Positions 50,618 to 61,800 of a stretch of DNA of 64,000 nt are shown piece after piece. Within the stretch, counting starts at the first letter, position 1. Each line of letters begins with the position of its first letter. Position numbers and translations under genes: made by a program. Under the pieces are notes generated by a model that saw nothing but the letters and a program-made list of their open reading frames with translations, made no database searches and was not told the origin of the DNA. This stretch comes from Verticillium longisporum (taxonomy: Eukaryota > Ascomycota > Sordariomycetes > Glomerellales > Plectosphaerellaceae): NCBI GenBank assembly GCA_019188255.1, contig JAETXT010000004.1, forward strand, positions 4,278,001 through 4,342,000, read 5' to 3'.

Positions 50618-51335
50618 TACCCACAAGTACAAGCTATTAACCCCACCAGTTCATTAATTCTTTTCTCACGTGCGATCTGTGCTTGCATTGATGCGTTTCG
50701 CGACCGAACTCTTGTTGGCTTTTTTTGCAAGGTGAATATTCAGGAGATAACCAATGTCCTCTTATCGTCTACAATCTACCAGCTGCAGCAAATGCATAAC
50801 GTACAATTGGGTTTCACAACATCTTGACTTAGCCATTGTTCAACCTGTCAGCCACCAAAGTCCCTCGCATGCAGCACTGCCAAGCATGATATGTAGCAAG
50901 GTCAGCAGAGCCGCCACAGCCCCCCGCTCAATAACACCTATGAGAGTGGAAGCTTACCGACCTGATGTTGCAGCCAAGACAGACAATCACGTCTGGCCCT
51001 GGACGCGGTGTAAGCGCTTAGAGAATTGAGGAGCAACATGTCAGAAAGACGACCCACGGCAACCAGCGCTGGCGAACTGAAATCGAGATTGCTTGTCGTC
51101 TACCTTACAAAGAGATGCGAGTGCCAAAGTTCCTTCGGGACCTGCCATATTGAGCAACCCTGAAGGCGAGAATCTGATAGTTGGTTATTCTTTCCGCCGA
51201 CAGATCTGTATGTTGGGAACTTTGGTGTCGCCAAGCGAGCTGCAGTGTCCAGAAGCGTACACGATGATAGCATTGCTCGAAACGGTCTTGTCCATCATCT
51301 ATGACTTTGGAAAGGTCTTGGTTGGTTGGGTGTTG
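50618..51335. other. Intergenic, nothing recognised
   Basis: About 0.7 kb with no supported gene. It probably includes the promoter of the following secreted-protein gene. Confidence 0.5.
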
Positions 51336-51343
51336 TATAAATA
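51336..51343 (+). promoter_or_regulatory. TATA box of the small secreted protein gene
   Basis: TATAAATA lies 92 bp before the ATG at 51,435. The region after it is pyrimidine-rich (CTTCCACCTTCTCC, CTCATTCTCGC), as in many strongly expressed fungal genes. Confidence 0.65.
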
Positions 51344-51434
51344 GACCTGACTTGTGTTCTCTCATTCTTCCACCTTCTCCAGCACATCACTCTCATTCTC
51401 GCTACAAGTCACTTCCACCTTTTCAAACCTCAAC

Positions 51435-52138
51435 ATGCAGCTCACCCAGCAGCTCGGCCTCATGGCCCTCGCCGGCACGGCCTCGGCCTTTGTTGTCGAC
51501 GTTTTCTCGGGCGAGCGCTGCACCGGCCAGTCGCAGAACGTCAATGTCTACGACAACACCTGCGCGGCCTGGATGATCGGCTACCGGTCATTCAGGGTGA
51601 AGACGTACGGGTCCACGCCGCAACGCGCGTACTTCTGCACCGGAGGGGCGTGTAACAACTGCAACAGTTGGTGGGCGGTAAGTTTTCTTGTTTCGTGTTC
51701 TGCCGCCGAATGAGACATGTGCTAATGACTTTGTGACAGGATGTACGTTTATTTTTAGACTCCCAACACCACGCCCTGCTGCGCGGTGAAGTTTCGACAA
51801 TCATGCTGACGGACTTCAGGGCGGAAGCGATCAATTTCTCAGAAACATGTGCATCAGCCTGGGCAGCAGTCTGCACTGGTCGGCGGGATCGTTCAGGGGC
51901 CTCCCGCATAAGAGGGTAAGTCTCGAGGCCGGCGATGGTGTCCATGCCCTTTGTTCGACGCGGGAGAGAGAAAAAAAAGTGGCTGACATGGTGATGGATG
52001 GAACAGGACGAGATTCCGTCGGACGCCGACCTCGTCCTCGGAGAGCTTACTGAAGCCGACTTCGACAGTAGCACCGACTACCTTCACGTCGAATGGACCC
52101 CCACAGGCACGGAAGACGAGGATGCCCGGGAGCAGTGA
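51435..52138 (+). CDS. Small cysteine-rich secreted protein (effector-like)
   Basis: Four exons: 51,435-51,677, 51,759-51,785, 51,820-51,915 and 52,007-52,138, 165 residues. Residues 1-18 form a signal peptide (MQLTQQLGLMALAGTASA). The mature part has eight cysteines in its first ~90 residues (GERCTG, DNTCAAW, AYFCTGGACNNCNSWW, TPCCAGG, RNMCISLG), which suggests four disulphides. The C-terminal 40 residues are acidic (EIPSDADLVLGELTEADFDS). Exon 2 codes only nine residues and intron 2 is 34 bp, unusually short, so the middle of the model is the weakest part. No known family is recognised. Size, cysteines, signal peptide and a strong TATA box fit an effector or defence-type peptide, which is inference. 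Confidence 0.72.
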
Positions 52139-52643
52139 GCTTCGGTTCGGAAGGGATGGCCACGATTCGTGTGACCGCCCACGCGAGCTCGACGTCGGCG
52201 ACACTTGGTTCTTGGTTCAAAATCAATTTCCCTTGAATGCATCCACCACCACGAAGCGTGGACCAATCCACTGGATCGAGCCCCTCGCTCGGTTACGTGC
52301 ACGGAGTACCCCGATGGATCTCTCGTGCCGTAATCTCCGTCCAAGGACCTGCCGTGCGGATCAAAGTTTGCATCTGATAACTTTAGCCCCGCGGCAGAGT
52401 CCACTTGCAATGGCACTCCTTTGACCTCAGATGGCACGCCAGTATCTTGCAGAAAGCACACGCGTCATGGGGTTCTGAATGAATGATTCTTCTGTCTTCG
52501 GCCGTAAAGTTTTTCTAATGCTGTCCAAGAGGCTAGCCGCCACGCCTACACCAAGGTATATCCACGAAGGTCACAGACCAATATGTACATGGAAAAAAAA
52601 ATGATAGAAAAATGCGAACAGGGGGGCTTCTAACACGCCGCAT

Positions 52644-54004
52644 CTAAGAGTACCAGTTGTTGGGGGTCCAATTGACGTAGGTCGAGTCAATATCCTTGAG
52701 GCTGGGGAGGCCGAGGTTGCCGGCATCGACAATCAGCTCGCGCCTCAGAAGCTCAGTGACCTTCTCAACACCCTCGGTGCCGTAAATGTTGGCGAACATG
52801 TAGGGGCGACCGACACCGACGGCCTTGGCGCCGAGCGCGAGGAGCTTGAGGATGTCACCACCGTAGCGGACGCCGCCGTCGGCCCAGACCTCGGTCTTCT
52901 TGAAGACCTCGGGGGCCTTCTGGTTGAGCTCGAGGAGGATCTCGAGGGAGGAGGGGGAGCCGTCGAAGGAGCGGCCGCCGTGGTTGGAGACGAGGATGGC
53001 GGGGACCTTGTGCTTGATGGCCTGGCGGGCCGTCTCAACGCTCGTGACGCCCTTGACGGCGATGGGAAGCTTGGTGACCTTCTTGAGCTGCTCGTAGTAG
53101 TCCCACTATATTCGTGCCAGTCAGTCACAGGTTCTTTCTCTCGAGGGATCCGTAGCGCCGAGTCAGTCAGCTTGTGGCGGGATGGGAACTCACGGTGAGC
53201 TTGGTGAGCTGGGTGTTGGCGGAGCCGACACCGTAGCGGGCGGCGCGCTGCCTGTTGCTGCCGGCGGAGGAGTCGATGGTCAGGACGAAGACGTTGACGC
53301 CGGCGGCCTCGAACCTGCGGAGGGTGGCGGTGTCGGCGGTCAGGTTGGCAGTGAGGTAGAGCTGCTGGAAGAGGACCTGGTCCTTGGCCTTGGCGGCGCT
53401 GATCTCGGCAGCAGACTTGCTGGAGAAGGCAGAAGGCTGCGGCAGGTTAGCTTCCATCGAGAACTTTCTTGCCTCGGTGCGAAGACACTCACCATGTACA
53501 TGATGTTGCCAGCGGCGGCACCCTTGACGAGGTTCAGCTCAGCCTCAGGGTGGCCATTGACGCCACGCGCGCAAGGCGAGATGAAGAAGGGGGTCGAGAA
53601 GTTGTAACCCAGGATGGTGGTGCTGCCGCGGGTGTTAGTAATTCCACGCTCCACCTGCGACCTTGAGCGGCGCCAAGAGAGAAAACATACGGGAGCGTCG
53701 CCGGGATGTTGGTGATGTCGACGAGCTGGCGAGCGCGCCAGTTGTAGCGGTGGTAGACCTCGAGGTTGTTACGGGCAGACCACTCGCCGCCGGCACCGTT
53801 CATGTAGTAGGTGTAGTTCTCGATGGGAAGGTAACGCCTGGCGGCCCACTCGAAGTCGGGAAGACCGACAAGGCCGGTAATGTTGGGGAGAGTGCCTTGA
53901 GGGGTATCGCCGAGGACGGCCTCGATGCCAGTGTCCGGCTCGTTGAGGTAAGGGCGCGCGGCAAGGGCGCCGGTGGCCAGGGTGATGAGGACGGCAGCGC
54001 GCAT
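52644..54004 (-). CDS. Secreted FMN-dependent 2-hydroxyacid oxidase (lactate monooxygenase-like)
   Basis: FMN-dependent alpha-hydroxy-acid dehydrogenase family (PF01070), oxidising an L-2-hydroxyacid such as lactate to the oxo-acid. Exons (minus): 54,004-53,691, 53,622-53,493, 53,436-53,194 and 53,105-52,644 (introns 68, 56 and 88 bp, GT-AG), 382 residues. The signature with the catalytic base is SNHGGRSFDG (His271, Arg274). Other FMN-site blocks are YNFSTPFFISPCA, VKGVTSVETARQAI and ADGGVRYGGDILKLLALGAKAVGVGRPYMF. A signal peptide is predicted (MRAAVLITLATGALAA), so it probably acts outside the cell or in the secretory path, unlike the mitochondrial lactate dehydrogenases of this family. No heme-b2 domain is present. 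The exact substrate is not known. Confidence 0.92.
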
Positions 54005-57000
54005 GGTGACGATTCAGGCCGAGTGTTGGTGACGTGAGGAGGGGGTACTCAGATGGTTACTCCGGGCCGGTACTCGCTGGTGAGAAAAGAGACAAGGGCT
54101 GTGACGAGTTCCCAAGAGACTGGATGAGATCGTCCCAAGCGAGCGCTCTTATACCATCCCATCTCTCAGGGAGCTCTCCACCACCCCTCTTTACAACGTA
54201 CACACCAGACTGGGCGCGGGCCGGGATGACTTCCAAGCCCGACCAAGGCTGCAGGAACATACCTTGAGCGACCAGGGTAAGGTATCGAAAGCACGGTAGG
54301 CACCGAGTAAAGGCATGGCAGGGTGGGTGGGTAATGGCCCACGAGGAGGATCCATAGTTTAAGGTACTTCGTCGACGTGCCGGTTCAGGCGCAGCTCTAC
54401 CTGTGACAAGGCACCGGATATTAAGTCACACCTCCATGCTCGAAAGGAAACCACGGCCGAAAGCAGAAAGCTCCATAACGGCTTGGCACTCGGGCACTGT
54501 GACGCCAGACGACGCGGACCAGCGGCGAGAAGACCGTGGGGATGACGTGTGTACAGGGCAGAGTGGGCGAGTTTGCCGCAAGACTGGGCACTGGCAGACG
54601 GTCGCGGGCAGAAGGGGATCGATGGCGTCGTTCTTTTCGCCGCCGGACAGTCCGAAAAGAGGCGCATGTTTGGGCCGGCCTTACCGCGACGGGAAGTCTA
54701 ATGTGACATGGCCGGCGGGAAATACTACCTGCCTCGCTTGGGGGCCCTGTCTGTTTACTCTCTAGGAAGAATGCGTGCCTTGCTAGTTGAGCACCGCCGA
54801 TTCCGAGGTCGGCAACCGAGCCAGCGGGCCATCAGACGATAGAAGGCTGGAGGTTTGCGCATTCTCCATGTTCGCGTCCAAACTCTGCTCTGCATAGTTG
54901 TTGGTAAGCTCATGAACGTGCTCAGTGAGCACCCCCGCCTACCCACTTGAGAGGATACCTTGAAAGAACAGCAGTCAGAGAGACGTGCAAGAGGGGAGGG
55001 GCGCCCGCCGCCGTTAAAGTGCTGATGGCCGCTGCTCGGGAGGCGCTTTAGGAGATAAACGCTGCTGATCCCTGCCCAATGCCGCCTCGAGCCATGGCGT
55101 CTTGGCTTCAGTATCTGTTGTACCTAGTCAGTGTAGAGATGCTTGAATGTACAAACGCACGTGGGTCAGGGGGGAGGGTCACGTCAGGTTTCGGACTATC
55201 GCGCTGACTCGTGGATGATGAAGAACCAGAGCTGGCGAGACATTTCCTTGATCTAGAAGGCCAAGTTTTCAACGGGCAGTACGCGTAAGTGCCCTCCCTG
55301 CCATGCGCTACGACAGAGTTCGAACTGTTCTGCAGACTTCGGAATCTAGTTCGGAATGGAAGCAAGTTGCATCATGAGTTCGTGACGGTCGAGAGATGAG
55401 ATCGTTCGTACCAGCTTTGCGTTTTGCTGTACAGGGCGCGCGGCAATCTCTGGCCTCGCATGAACGATTGTCTCTGATGATTCGCTCGCTGCCCTACTTA
55501 GATGAACTGCTGCCCGTTCCAATTGACTGTGCCCCTGGGGTGCTTTCGCCATTTGCTGCATGATAAGATTGATGATGTGGGTAGCAGCCAAGCACAGCGA
55601 GATGTGTGCACTGCATCCAGGAATGCCGGGGGAGACTTGTTTCTCGTCTTTGCTTTCCTCGACGTGCTTCTTCTCTTCCTAGGCATTGTGTGCGATGGGT
55701 GCCCAGGGTGTTCGGTCATACCCCCTTCTCGATCCCTTCATCTTAAACTCAAAACAGCACGACCTGCCGCCTGGCCCGCCTTTAACCCCTGTCGCGTCAA
55801 CACCACGTCGCAGAGAGACGGAAATCGCGGCGTGCTCGCCACGCTGTGTACGCATGAGACGACCCGCATTCTACTGTACTCGACGGCGCCAATCGTCGAG
55901 GCTGTACGATAGGAATAAGCTCATAATAGACATCAGCCAGCCGCGCGCAGTACATCAAGCCACTGCCGGTCATCAACGGTACTTGTCGCAAACGGCACTT
56001 CGCTACGGCCCCCAAGCCAAGCACCGGCAGCCAGGACTTCCCAGAAGCCATGGCATGCCAGTAGCAGCGAAAAGCGATCTTGTGAGAGGGGTCTAGGCCC
56101 CCCCCGAAGGCCCAGATCAAATCCATCCCGATCCACTTGTCACTTTTAAATGACATGAGGGCGCGACTCATGCCGGCAGTAGCGCACGCAAGCGCCGACA
56201 CAGACGGTGTAGACCGCTGTAAAGGCCGCTACTGAGGGTTGGGAGAAGAGGCATGGAAGCTAGACGTGGGGAGAGAAACCTGTCCCTGACATGCTCAGCC
56301 GCGTTGCAAGTCGTCAGCGCCGCCTGTCGAGCGAAAACGCCGAACCGATCTGCTCGGGTTTTGGCGTTTGTGGAGCTTCTTTTGTTCATTCTCTCACTTG
56401 GTTCCAAGTCAAGCTTATTCAGGGTACCATTCATCGGCATCATTTTGACTCCGGTGGAATGAATGGAAGAGAGAAGGGCAGGATGACAAGATGGGCCGTC
56501 TCCCTCTCTGGCCTCCTTGCACACAAATTCTCCGGGATTTCACGAATGAGGACCACGACCCGGCGAAAACTCCGACGCTTTTCGCGCGCTGCTGTGCCCC
56601 TGCGTCGCGTCAACGAGGGAAACCATACCAGGCGAGAGTACACACCCTGGTGAAAACTGCAGGAAGGTTGCATCTTCATCAGAACCGCATGCGTCCATCG
56701 AAATGACAATCTCACGCTCGATGATCCTTCCATCTGATGCCAAATCCCCCCCCCTCCGCGCGAGCCAAGACGACGCGAAAGCGGAGGCTGAGACGGGAGA
56801 GCAGCATCCGCAGCGTGCGTAGTTCATCTTCTTTCCCGCGACGTGCATCTGGGTGGCCTTCTCTGGCTCGAAAGCCCAGCCGGCCGGTTCTCTTGGCCCA
56901 TCCGTTCAGTCAGTGTTGCATTCGTCTGGGTCGATCACCCCGTACTATCATCACGCTGATCCCATCGCCGATGGAACATGATCAACTGAGAAAATGGGGA

Positions 57001-57577
57001 CCTGAGCTTCCCGATCTCGTGGCCTCAGGACTCAGATCTCACGTAGACACAACAAAAAGTCGAGGCGTCACCCACAAGAGACTAGGGGCTCGGCGGGCGA
57101 GCTGTCGCGACAGGATCAGCGGGACGCCACGGCGCCGGTAGATTCGCCATGGCAAGACGTGCAGCCGGAATCGAACGCGATCGGCCTTGCTCCCGCGGAC
57201 ACGGAGCGGCGAACCTTGTTACAGTGAGCGCAACGCTTTATGGCCAAAAAAAAAGTGCAGCCTACGGACGAAACGACATGCAGTGAAAAAGCCCGCCCGG
57301 CACATAACCTACGTAGATTAGGCCAATGCAAATGTGGAAAGGACAAAAAGTATATTTAACGTCGCTCCAGAACGACGGTGAAATAAAACGTATGGACAGC
57401 TAATAAAGGGCAGGATGTGTATGTACAACAGAAAGAATCATTTTTTTAGTATCAACGTGGACCGCCAAGACCGCCTCTGGAGCTGGCGCTCGTCCCATTC
57501 TGTGAAGGAGAAATGCAGGGACGCAACCCTAACCCAAAGGCTCATTATGCGGCCGAAGACGACGAACCCTCCTCGCG
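54005..57577. other. Long intergenic region, no gene recognised
   Basis: About 3.5 kb of balanced composition. Many ORFs up to about 136 codons lie on both strands, without domains or consistent splicing. A C-run at about 56,097-56,105 and an A-run at 57,245-57,254 are the only simple repeats I noted. Confidence 0.5.
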
Positions 57578-58726
57578 TTAGATCTTGCCGAAGCCAGCGT
57601 TGGTGACGGCGTTGTTGGCCGTCGTGGCGAGGCCGGCCGAAGCGACGTTCTTGCCGGAGAACTTGGCGAGGATGGCCGTGTTGGTGCCCTTGAGGGAGCC
57701 GGAGCTGCCGTAGGCGTTGAGCTGGCAGTTGTGGCCGAGAGCCGCGGCGCAGGCCTTGTTGGTGTTGGTGTCGGGGGAGGCGAAGAACTTGCCGGCGAAG
57801 CTGCTGTCGAGGGCGGCCTTGACGTTCTGGAAGACGTTGCCCTCGGCGACGATCATGGCCGTGTTGTCGCCCTCAAAGGCGTGGCCGGTGTTGTCGTAGA
57901 AGTAGTTGTTGACGGCGTGCAGCAGCGTGTTGGCGCCGACCTTGGGGGCGCGGCCGGAGGTGTGGTGGATGTAGTTGCCCTTGAGAGTGACGAGGTCGTT
58001 GGCGCCCGTCAGGTAGAGGCCCCAGTAGTGGTGGTTGTCGCAGGTGGCGGACCACGAGGTCTGGCCGTCAATCTCGTTGTTGGAGATGGTCACGCGGCCG
58101 TTGGCGGCGTTGCCGAGGACAATGTGCTGGCGGCCGATGAGCGACGTCTTGACGTGGTCGATCCAGACGAGGTCGGAGCCGTCGAGGGTGATGGCATCAC
58201 CGCCCCAGACGTACTGAGGGTTGAGACCGGTGATGTGGATGTTCTGCACGATGATGTTCTTGGCACCGCCCGTGATGCGGATGCCCTTGCCCTTGATGAC
58301 GCCCTTGCTGCCCTGGCCGATGAGGGACTTGTTGGACTTGACGATGATGGGGTTGAACGGCGCCTTGTCGTACTTGACCGTCACCTTGGGCGCGTTGGGC
58401 TGGTAGTTGGTGCACCAGTCGTTCTTGTTGATGGCGACCTGGCACTTGCTGCCGGTGCCGTAGGGCGCGCAGCCCGTCTCGGAGGTCGTGCCCTCGGTGC
58501 CGGTGAAGTCGAATGTCTTGGTGAGGACAATGTTGCCCGCCGACGAGCCACCGAGGTACTTGACGAGCCCGGCGTTGGTCGTGGGGTAGACGGTCGTGGC
58601 GCTGCCACCACCAGTGACGCCCTTGGCGAAGCCTTCGGCGGCACCAGTCACGGCGGCACCAGTCACGGCGGCCGCCGTCTGGAGGAGGGCAGCCAGTGCC
58701 GCGGAGAGAGTGATGGAGGTACGCAT
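57578..58726 (-). CDS. Pectin lyase (polysaccharide lyase family 1)
   Basis: Secreted enzyme that cleaves methyl-esterified pectin by beta-elimination. Single exon, 382 residues, usual for fungal pectin lyases. Signal peptide [20 protein letters not shown], then a short duplicated VTGAA motif. The right-handed beta-helix core has family blocks [53 protein letters not shown] and SGRAPKVG (the catalytic Arg is expected here). The cysteine spacing ([24 protein letters not shown]) and the lack of the calcium-site Asp cluster favour pectin lyase over pectate lyase, though I judged this by eye. It is the last gene of the island: AT-rich repeat DNA starts only about 200 bp upstream of its start codon. 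Confidence 0.93.
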   Translation of the reverse strand: MRTSITLSAALAALLQTAAAVTGAAVTGAAEGFAKGVTGGGSATTVYPTTNAGLVKYLGGSSAGNIVLTKTFDFTGTEGTTSETGCAPYGTGSKCQVAINKNDWCTNYQPNAPKVTVKYDKAPFNPIIVKSNKSLIGQGSKGVIKGKGIRITGGAKNIIVQNIHITGLNPQYVWGGDAITLDGSDLVWIDHVKTSLIGRQHIVLGNAANGRVTISNNEIDGQTSWSATCDNHHYWGLYLTGANDLVTLKGNYIHHTSGRAPKVGANTLLHAVNNYFYDNTGHAFEGDNTAMIVAEGNVFQNVKAALDSSFAGKFFASPDTNTNKACAAALGHNCQLNAYGSSGSLKGTNTAILAKFSGKNVASAGLATTANNAVTNAGFGKI

Positions 58727-59940
58727 GGTTGATGATCGAACTGTCTGTTGGAGTATCTAGCCGCTGGCCTTTACGAAGAGAAATAAAGATTCGATGGAGA
58801 GCAAGAAACGTAATGCGAAGAAAAGAATGTAGAGAACGAGAGTGATGAGACGATATACCCGGAAAAGAGAGGACGTCGTTAACGATTAAGAACCAACGGC
58901 ATGTAGTACTGAGCAGGATGAACCTGAATATATTATCTTCACTACGTTAAACCCCTTATTAGGACCTGAGGGAGGTATGAGACCGATAGGGGATCGCCTA
59001 TTATTTGATCGTAGGAATTAAGAAGAGAGGACTAAGCGTAATAAGGGAATAGTTATAAGAAAGGTTAATAGACTAAGATTTAAAGAAGGGCATCGATTAT
59101 TCTATCTTCCTAGAGACCCTTAAGAGATTAATAATTAATCCCTTTACTCGTTATATAAGACTCCTTAATATAATAATCGATCTACCCCTAAGGAGCGACG
59201 ATTATTAGGATAATATATCGACTAGAGATATATAGAGTATTAGAAGATAAGCTATTATAGGATAGTAGACGGAGAATACCGAAGAATTAATATAATTAAG
59301 GCCTAATATAGAATAAGGATAAGATATTAAGAATAATATACTCGATAACCTACTATTAATTATAGATAAGGAACTAGATTGATAATTAGAGGAAGAATAG
59401 TATAAACTCGTAAGGAAAAGGAAATATAAAGAACTAGCTATACTCCGAAGGGGAGACCTAATAAGCCTATTATTAGGAGTAATTAGTAGATTAATATTAG
59501 TATTTAGGGTAATACTCTATAAAGAACTATAAAGTATACCCTTTACGAAGATATAATTATTAACTATTTAATATAAAGGGACGTTTTAATCGGAATTTAA
59601 TACCTTCTTATTTAGCCTCGATATACGATTCTAGCTTAACGAGAAGAGTTTCTATAGAGATATCGATAAAGTTATATATACGAGTAATTACTTTATTAAT
59701 ACTTTATAGTAGAGATAGATATTATATATATAAATAGAATATAGATCTATTTACGAAGTTACTTAGAGAGTAATAGGGGCCTAGCTAAAGGGCGATATAG
59801 ATAATAATAATATTTAAGTATTCTAGATAATTATTAAATTATATAAATAGGATTAATAGTTTTAAGCCCTTAATTAGAAATACTAAGACTTTATAGACGT
59901 CTACGATAGCTTAGAAGCGGAGCTACTTAAACCCCTATTA

Positions 59941-59988
59941 ACGTGCATGATAAGCAAGTGGGCCAAACAAGCAAGTGGGCCACCTGAC
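59941..59988 (+). repeat. Left terminal inverted repeat (48 bp)
   Basis: Identical in reverse complement to 61,753-61,800. The outermost bases are ACGTGCATGATAAG. Confidence 0.95.
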
Positions 59989-60047
59989 CACGACCATGCG
60001 ACGACAGCAGCATCCCGGTGAACCCTAACGCCTTAAATCAATTGAAA

Positions 60048-60590
60048 CTACTTGAAATCCTCTTCTTCAGAAGCCCTCGTCTCCAGCTGACAAGTTCGCG
60101 CATTATGTCCAGGCTCGCCGCAGACACCGCAGCGCCGTTTCTTCGTCCCGTCCCTTGGTTGGCGACTGCTTCTCTGACGCGTTTCCTCATTTATCTGGAC
60201 CTGAACCTCGATATTGGTTTGTATCTCCTGTCCCTCACCTAGAGTTAGACTCCCTCCTTGCCTGAGACGTGTTTTCTTAGCTCTCCGACGCTTGCTGAGT
60301 GTCGCGTTCTCGTCTCGAAGGATCTGGTTCTCCGACTTCAATAGGGCGAGTTGATGCATGATTCCACGCGTCCCCTTGGTAAAGTGGTCTATAGCGTTAA
60401 GAATCGACGTCGGAGAGCTTCCTTGGTGTCGGGCGATTCGACCTTTAATAAACTCTGACTGACAGCTAGCTTCAATCGGGTTGTGAGGCGTTTGGGAGAC
60501 CCAAGGTTCTGATGTATCGGGGACCCCCTCGACGGGCGTCGGTGTCCGTAGCTTCACATCCAGCTTTGAAACCACAATTTCGGGGCTCAT
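60048..60590 (-). pseudogene. Transposase C-terminal part (coiled coil, zinc knuckle), separate frame
   Basis: Continues the Fot1-type transposase in the +1 frame relative to the upstream ORF; this frame is open from 60,635. It contains the conserved SKLDVKLRTPTP region, SSPTSILNAID, a coiled coil (LALLKSENQILRDENATL) with a basic run, and a CCHC zinc knuckle (CGVCGEPGHNARTC) near the end. In related elements this part is fused in frame to the DDE domain. The ATG at 60,590 need not be a real start. Confidence 0.75.
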
Positions 60591-61701
60591 TGGGACAAGC
60601 CCAGCACCTCTGAACCCCCTTGATATTCCTTTCCGTCATAGCTTCTTTGAAAGCTGCGAAAAACGCGGGAAAGAAGTCCTCCTTCGTGATGTGGCTTGTA
60701 CCTGCCCTCATCTTCTTCTCAATTTGCCGACCGTAGGCCTGCTTTAGCGGGCCAAAACAGCCAACATCAAGAGGTTGAAGTAGGTGAGATGAATGGGGAG
60801 GCATGCATAGCGTAATGATGTTGTTTTCCTTGCAGTAGAGCTCGAACTCAACGGAATGGTGACTTTGGTGCCCATCTAGGATAAGGAGGCGATATCCGGC
60901 CGACCGACGGGGCTTGGTATGCTTGTCAAAATGCTGAATCCATTCTAGACCTTTCTCATTTGTTGTCCAGCCTTTGTCTGTCGTAGCGATTACCCAGTCG
61001 TGAGGTAGAGGGCTGTCTTCGTACCAGCTTGAGAGGTGATTTTTGCCCGCCATAATGATGAACGGCGGGACACACCACCCGTCTGCGCCAACGCCTTGGA
61101 TCACTGTCACCCATTCCCGACCTCCTGGTTGGACCATTTTCGTATTAGAACGTCTTTCGGCGTTCGTAACGACCATTCCGGACCCGATAACGCCCATCAT
61201 AAACCCAGTCTCATCGAAGTTATAGATATCAGGCTCCGCGATACCGTATTTGGCGATTGTGTTCTTTACGAGCGCGAACCAATCGCGAATTGCCTCGGGA
61301 TCTTCGCATTGGGCTCTCTGATAGTCATATCTGCGAAAGAAACGCGTCTTAAGCTCTGGTTGTCGCCTGACGAAGTTTGAGGCCCAGCGCTTCCCGACAC
61401 TCGGCGCGTCGCGGTCGGCTAGCAGTCGATTAGCCATATCTTCAACCTCACAAAGCCGGGGAGGAAATGCTCGGGAATTTAGCTCAAGTATGTATTGAAC
61501 AATCGTTAACTCCTCGAGCTCCGTCAAATTTCGATTGAGGGGGATCCTGTCGCGTTGCGAAGTAATACCGCGTAGTCGACGCGTCAAGGTCATTCGGGGA
61601 ACACCAAAGATATTTGTCGCAGCGCGTATACTGAGATCTGGGTCATTTTGAATAGCCTGAAGAGCAAGCTGTAATTGACGTTCTTGTGAGGGCGGAGACA
61701 T
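60472..61701 (-). CDS. Fot1/pogo transposase, HTH and DDE domains (truncated by frameshift)
   Basis: A 409-codon ORF. The N-terminus has a psq-type helix-turn-helix (RQLQLALQAIQNDPDLSIRA), then a CENP-B-type DNA-binding domain (about 55-135), then the DDE_1 catalytic core. Catalytic acidic residues are seen in NFDETGF, LILDGHQSHHS and LQPLDVGCFGPL. After MTERNIKG the family-typical sequence continues in the +1 frame, so the last ~50 residues of this ORF are out-of-frame. A run of five G (minus strand, 60,615-60,619) marks the junction. Without a frameshift the protein lacks its coiled-coil and zinc-knuckle tail. It starts at 61,701, close inside the right TIR. Confidence 0.88.
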   Translation of the reverse strand: MSPPSQERQLQLALQAIQNDPDLSIRAATNIFGVPRMTLTRRLRGITSQRDRIPLNRNLTELEELTIVQYILELNSRAFPPRLCEVEDMANRLLADRDAPSVGKRWASNFVRRQPELKTRFFRRYDYQRAQCEDPEAIRDWFALVKNTIAKYGIAEPDIYNFDETGFMMGVIGSGMVVTNAERRSNTKMVQPGGREWVTVIQGVGADGWCVPPFIIMAGKNHLSSWYEDSPLPHDWVIATTDKGWTTNEKGLEWIQHFDKHTKPRRSAGYRLLILDGHQSHHSVEFELYCKENNIITLCMPPHSSHLLQPLDVGCFGPLKQAYGRQIEKKMRAGTSHITKEDFFPAFFAAFKEAMTERNIKGVQRCWACPNEPRNCGFKAGCEATDTDARRGGPRYIRTLGLPNASQPD

Positions 61702-61752
61702 CGTTGTTGGTGGAGGAATTAATGGTTAACGTAAGAAGGTCGCGTTTTCGTC

Positions 61753-61800
61753 GTCAGGTGGCCCACTTGCTTGTTTGGCCCACTTGCTTATCATGCACGT
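61753..61800 (-). repeat. Right terminal inverted repeat (48 bp)
   Basis: Perfect inverted partner of 59,941-59,988. It is followed by the TA duplication. Confidence 0.95.

Larger units (their letters stand above)
59941..61800 (-). mobile_element. Fot1/pogo-type Tc1-mariner transposon, complete, 1,860 bp
   Basis: Bounded by 48-bp perfect terminal inverted repeats (59,941-59,988 and 61,753-61,800) and by TA on each side (59,939-59,940, 61,801-61,802), the Tc1/mariner target duplication. Each TIR contains a 14-bp direct repeat, AAGCAAGTGGGCCA, at 17-bp spacing (59,952-59,965 and 59,969-59,982 on the left), probably transposase binding sites. It codes for a CENP-B/DDE transposase on the minus strand, now in two frames. 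Composition is normal with no RIP, in strong contrast to the host DNA, so the insertion is younger than the RIP of its surroundings. Confidence 0.95.

Noticed and set aside
57155..57205. tRNA T-arm-like sequence on the minus strand (GTTCGATTCC)
   Set aside because: The flanking bases do not form a 5-bp T-stem and no acceptor or anticodon arm fits.
57520..57540. Telomere-like CCCTAACCC
   Set aside because: A single occurrence, not a tandem array, inside the gene island.
57731..58732. 333-codon + strand ORF
   Set aside because: Antisense shadow of the GC-rich pectin lyase gene; no domain.
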